A stretch of 10,804 nucleotides of DNA from Rostrohypoxylon terebratum (Eukaryota; Ascomycota; Sordariomycetes; Xylariales; Hypoxylaceae): the NCBI GenBank assembly GCA_022497145.1, contig MU386115.1, positions 1-10,804 of the forward strand. Direction: 5' to 3'. Position numbers and translations under genes: made by a program. Shown here one piece after another: positions 7,615-10,804 of the stretch (within the stretch, counting starts at the first letter, position 1; each line of letters starts with the position of its first letter). The notes beneath the pieces are model-generated. The model ran no database searches and had not been told where the DNA came from. It saw only the letters and a list, made by a program, of their open reading frames with translations.

Positions 7615-7938
7615 GGCGCCTAGGATTGCAGAAGGGGTTCTTCAGATAGTTTATGTAATAGTAAGCTATCAATTATCACGTCTCCTTATCAGATCTAGTG
7701 GGAACTGATAGTGATTTGCTTAATGTATCCAGTGCTCGGAGCGGTTTAGGTAAAGACAGGCTATTAGCTTAGTGGGATACATTACCCCGCGAGATATAAG
7801 ATAACGCCAATGCCTCGGCGGGAGCGGGGAGTAATTAATATTTTATTTTCAGCCCCACGCGATACCTCATTCAATCATGCATACTCAACCTAGGTTGTAA
7901 CGCCCACGGGGTCCCTCACGACCCAGCATAGATCCTAG
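7615..7938. other. Non-coding stretch with inverted repeats
   Basis: No gene is visible in these 324 bp. TAATGTATCC (7721-7730) is repeated in inverse at 7775-7784 (10 of 10, 44-bp spacer). CAACCTAGGTTG at 7886-7897 is a perfect 12-bp palindrome. An AT-rich, pyrimidine-ended stretch (TATTTTATTTTCAG, ending about 7852) looks like a splice acceptor, but no exon pair can be assigned. Confidence 0.45.
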
Positions 7939-8449
7939 ATGAAATCATCCCATTTATCCGAAGAAAAGATCCAGGGACTTTGGATCGGTGAATCGCTTAT
8001 TGACTGCATTAGAGAAATATACGCATCGTCGGGGACGAGCACGAGTATTGGCGGAAAGGAGCACTAATGTGGGGCGGGGCCTCAAGTCTTAGCTGGGTAC
8101 GAGATCCTATCTCATATACGTGGCGTCGTCTGCTAATACAGATACAGTTCGTCGACCGCGACGCCGGAGTGTGTGGCGTATTTGGCAACCAGGTTCAGCC
8201 ATTCGACGCAAGAATGAGAGGGTTGATGGATGCTTTCCAGGCAGATGTATACCGGAAAGCGGGGAAGCTCACTTAAGGCTTCGAGAACAGACCACTCTTC
8301 AATCGGGACATAGAGTAGGAGTCGTAGATTCTACCGCTCATACGTCTCAATGTGTAGGTTATCAGGCTTATGCTGATATCATCACCAAAACGTTATATGC
8401 TATGAAGACTCTAAGTGACTTGGGGAATTATGATATAAGAATAAAGTGA
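7939..8449 (+). pseudogene. Decayed gene of unknown family, three frames
   Basis: Three consecutive segments read as one protein across shifted frames. The first runs from 7939 (or upstream) to about 8214: IQGLWIGESLIDCIREIY, GTSTSIGGKEH, TAA 8065-8067, AGYEILSHIRGVVC, TAA 8134-8136, SSSTATPECVAYLATRF. The second runs from about 8212 to 8275 (GLMDAFQADVYRKAGKLT). The third runs from about 8270 to 8449 (LREQTTLQSGHRVGVVDSTA, then VGYQAYADIITKTLYAMK, ending TGA). Each switch equals loss of one base or gain of two. The amino-acid texture (amphipathic helices, small-residue loops) is that of a folded protein, but I do not recognise the family, and a start codon is not certain. Both TAA codons could derive from CAA by C-to-T change. 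Confidence 0.45.
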
Positions 8450-8601
8450 GAATTCTTCTAACACTAAGTTGCCAATCCATCAGATTCTGCCTCTAGTTTC
8501 AACGAAACGTATCCGCAAAGTCTATTTTGATCTTTACTGCAATCATATATGATGCGTAGGCGGTAGACGTCGATTCCGACCCCACTGAATCCATGAACCC
8601 C

Positions 8602-10148
8602 TCAGGAATCATCATGCCCTAGATTTTCCCAATTATCCGCGCCGAAATTGAAGTCCAAGTTGAAATCAAAATTATGGCTGAGACTGGAATGGAAATCACC
8701 AAGGGTATCCCTCAGGATGCCAGGTTCCTCCGAGTGGTCCTGAACTACGCCCGATGCCATGGTGCATGGTAGAGAACCTTCGAACTTACCTAACAGACTG
8801 CCCAGAACTTTGTCCACCATCCGATGAAGATCCTTTCCGCCTTTATTATGATCTAGGATAATAATAGACTCGCTTGAGAACACATCGAGTTCTCTGTTCA
8901 GTAGGTTAGGCATCTCTCGACGTGCGAAATCCGTAAAGTCCCGGATCGCAGTCTGATCAGCATCCATTACAATATCTGCAAAAAGTTGGTTAGTTATTGA
9001 TTTCTAACATGTTATTGTCGTGGCAACTTACAAGGAGATGGGTCGGAAGGCCTGGCCTCCGGACAGACCATCTTGTATATTTGGAGCCATTTCTCATGTT
9101 CACCTACGCCTTTCAAGCCTTTTCTACTACGTAGAATGTCCTTTTGTTCTTGATTGATAGCATAAAGGGGCACTCGCTTATCAACAGTGTCACACGGTGG
9201 ATCGGAGCGCTGGTGCCTGTTCAAAGTTGGCCACCCGTCGAAGGTATCACCACAGCGTGTACACTGATAGACTAGATGTTGCCTGTATAGATGCTCCCTG
9301 CCTCCTAGTTAGTACTAAATTATTTAAAGAATGAGAAATGGTCTTAATTACTTGACCCGTGCCGTATCCCGTAAGGTCCTTCCTCTACAGCGTGGGAACT
9401 TGTGAGGGTATGCCTTGTGAAACGGACAGGCAAACAATGATGCCGGAATCTGCCTCCTTTCGGCTGAATGCGAGTTACCTTCGGGAACTCTTGGTAAGTT
9501 TCTCGACCGTTTTTTCGGTGGCTCAGGTATTTCTAAGCTGGTATCCTCCTCCTGTGGCTCTGGTGTGACTATCGTGATAGCGCAAAGCTGGAGAGTTAGC
9601 GTTGGACTTCTCTCTTCGTGCCTGCTGTCGGACTCGGAATGACCGCCATAGCTGGTATCTTGCTTAACTAGCCACTTAATGAATTGACGGAAAATAGCAG
9701 CTGCAAGAGCAGGCTTGCTGATGGACAGGGCTCCGGATTCCTGCACATATGCTGAAGTGGGAGTGCGAGTAGTACCACATCGACGGCAATAGGCGTTTCT
9801 TGAAAAGTTGAAGTAACAGCAAGATTCGTTTTCACATAGCCAATCTCCAGGGAAAGAGATAAAGCGACTTCCAGTGCCAACGTTCCTATCGCAACTATCG
9901 CGATGTGGAATAGAGACCATAACTAGCGGGTCACGCCCAGGTTTTCGCGTCGCATTTTCTCGCGAGATGGTAGTTGCTTTTGCAGACGAGCACTGAAAGC
10001 AGACGGTTCGCCATCGGCGGTTGGAGTAACCACATGAAGGGCATCTCCAATTATCACGGCGGGGGTGCCATTTTCTCTGAGATGAAGACATACTAACATC
10101 TTTTCGACCATTTCCGATATATATGCTGCGAACGGATGATTTAGCCAT
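8602..10148 (-). CDS. RanBP2-type / C2H2 zinc-finger protein, three exons
   Basis: Exons on the minus strand are 10148-9352, 9297-9032 and 8975-8602, joining to 478 codons. Residues 34-53 (WRCPSC...N...CFQC) and 103-124 (WLCENESC...NFSRNAYCRRC) match the RanBP2 finger pattern WxCx2-4Cx3Nx6Cx2C, usually single-stranded RNA or ubiquitin binding. A linker with PPKKRSR (210-216, possible NLS) leads to a fungal zinc module whose codon structure runs over intron 1: CPFHKAYPHKFPRC...RVKEHLYRQH (C241, C254, H268, H273). Then comes YQCTRCGDTF...LNRH...C (C278, C281, H294, C301) and WLQIYKMVCPEARPSDPSPY over intron 2. The C-terminus is acidic and aromatic (NFDFNLDFNFGADNW). The second module belongs to a common Pezizomycotina C2H2 family of unknown function. 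Start at 10148 is the first in-frame ATG; an out-of-frame ATG at 10153 overlaps it. An additional 5' exon cannot be excluded. Confidence 0.8.
8976..9031 (-). other. Intron 2 of the RanBP2/C2H2 gene (56 nt)
   Basis: On the minus strand the donor is GTAAGT (9031-9026), the branch site CTAAC (8993-8989) and the acceptor TTTTTGCAG ending at 8976. Splicing joins DPSP to YIVMDAD through a split Tyr codon and avoids the TAA at the end of the unspliced frame. Confidence 0.85.
9298..9351 (-). other. Intron 1 of the RanBP2/C2H2 gene (54 nt)
   Basis: On the minus strand the donor is GTAATT (9351-9346), the branch site TACTAAC (9314-9308) and the acceptor GGCAG ending at 9298. A TAG directly after the branch site is too close to serve as acceptor. 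Splicing restores Lys266 and joins ARVK to EHLYRQH, completing the C2H2 ligands, and removes the TAA at 9350-9348. Confidence 0.8.
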
Positions 10149-10804
10149 TTCATCTGCTGGTAAGGGTGCTTGAAAACTGTGCAGCAGAAGTTGGTGGCAT
10201 CAAAATTGTAATAATTGAGAAACTGCTGCGGAAAGGTAATTATAAATCAAGTTAAATAGGATATATGTCATTTAAACATTTTAGAAGAGATGATATCAGT
10301 TGTATCAAACTGGTAGATCGCACGTGTAAACACACCATAAGTTATGCGCAGAGCGTATAACGCAATGAGAGTAATGCAATCACTTAGAATCTAGAGGCGT
10401 GGCCTGCATATCTATCTGCAGCATGCATGGTGCTTATCGTTCTTGTTGGCTGGATAATTTTCGCATTGTGGGTAGTTCTGAAGATTTGAAGGCTTGGAAT
10501 ACATGCTACCAGTCCACGAGCAGTCCAGGGACTCTCCCAGCCAACGGGGACACATACGGGGCATTGGCGCTATGAGTTGGCTCCCTACGATTTCATCTGC
10601 GATTGCCACGACAATTTAAATTGAGCGCTTATTAAGAGCGATGTCGATGGTATCGAAACCGCCCATGCTATCCGAGACTAAATGCGGTTATTCAACGACT
10701 AGAAGCTGCTTGTGACGAACCTATACTTAGGCTTAGTAAGTATAGCTTCATAAAGGGGGTCTTGATTTTAAGGTAACAGTAATTGTAGAGATCAAGTGTA
10801 ATCA
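10149..10804. other. Upstream region of the RanBP2/C2H2 gene and right edge
   Basis: No supported gene occurs in these 656 bp. The part next to the ATG is AT-rich and should contain the minus-strand promoter. CACGTG (10321-10326), overlapping TGTAAACA, lies about 175 bp from the start. A 65-codon minus-strand frame at 10412-10609 has no motif and is probably chance. A perfect hairpin is found at 10721-10745, and AATTTAAATT at about 10613-10622 is a palindrome. Confidence 0.45.
10721..10745. repeat. Perfect 9-bp stem hairpin
   Basis: CTATACTTA (10721-10729) and TAAGTATAG (10737-10745) are exact reverse complements separated by a 7-nt loop. It could be a terminal piece of a small inverted-repeat transposon (MITE) cut by the window edge, or a stem-loop in an RNA; no partner copy is present in the window. 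Confidence 0.6.

Noticed and set aside
9923..10153. Minus-strand frame starting at 10153 overlapping exon 1
   Set aside because: Out of phase with the two RanBP2 fingers; an overlapping ATG only.
10412..10609. Minus-strand 65-codon frame upstream of the RanBP2/C2H2 gene
   Set aside because: Could be an upstream exon or small protein, but no donor, motif or signal peptide supports it.

Overview
The window looks like an accessory region of a filamentous ascomycete (Pezizomycotina) chromosome. The evidence is the gene families present (HET-domain incompatibility protein, kinesin-light-chain-type TPR protein, fungal C2H2 and fungal BTB families). Three short spliceosomal introns (54 to 69 nt) with GTAA donors and CTAAC or TACTAAC branch sites agree with this. 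There are no bacterial operons, Shine-Dalgarno sites, tRNA or rRNA genes that I can see. Species cannot be read from the sequence; family assignments come from recognising motifs, not from a search.

Left part (1-4294): three broken genes. At 1-508 is the 3' end of a TPR protein with a one-base loss. At 1209-1910 (minus) is a decayed multi-finger C2H2 gene with a one-base gain and a G9-A-G9 tract just after its apparent ATG. At 2357-4294 is a nearly full-length HET gene with three in-frame TAG codons and two frameshifts that cancel.

Middle (4295-6564): a 494-bp promoter-like region with an E-box, a cluster of GATA sites, a CCAAT box and two adjacent ACGCGT (MCB) sites leads to an intact 412-codon intronless gene. 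Its product carries two RNase H1 N-terminal (viroplasmin-like) hybrid-binding modules, no RNase H catalytic domain, and a separate C-terminal domain.

Right part (6565-10804): a two-exon fungal BTB-type gene whose apparent internal stop lies in a 69-nt intron; an unidentified decayed gene (7939-8449, three frames); and, on the minus strand, a three-exon gene (8602-10148). The latter joins two RanBP2-type zinc fingers to a fungal C2H2 module. The last 656 bp hold its upstream region and a perfect hairpin near the right edge, without a convincing gene.

Taken together, incompatibility or immune-type genes (TPR, HET) and one C2H2 gene are dead, while three nucleic-acid or protein-binding genes remain open. 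That pattern fits birth-and-death turnover in an accessory or subtelomeric segment; the location is inference.
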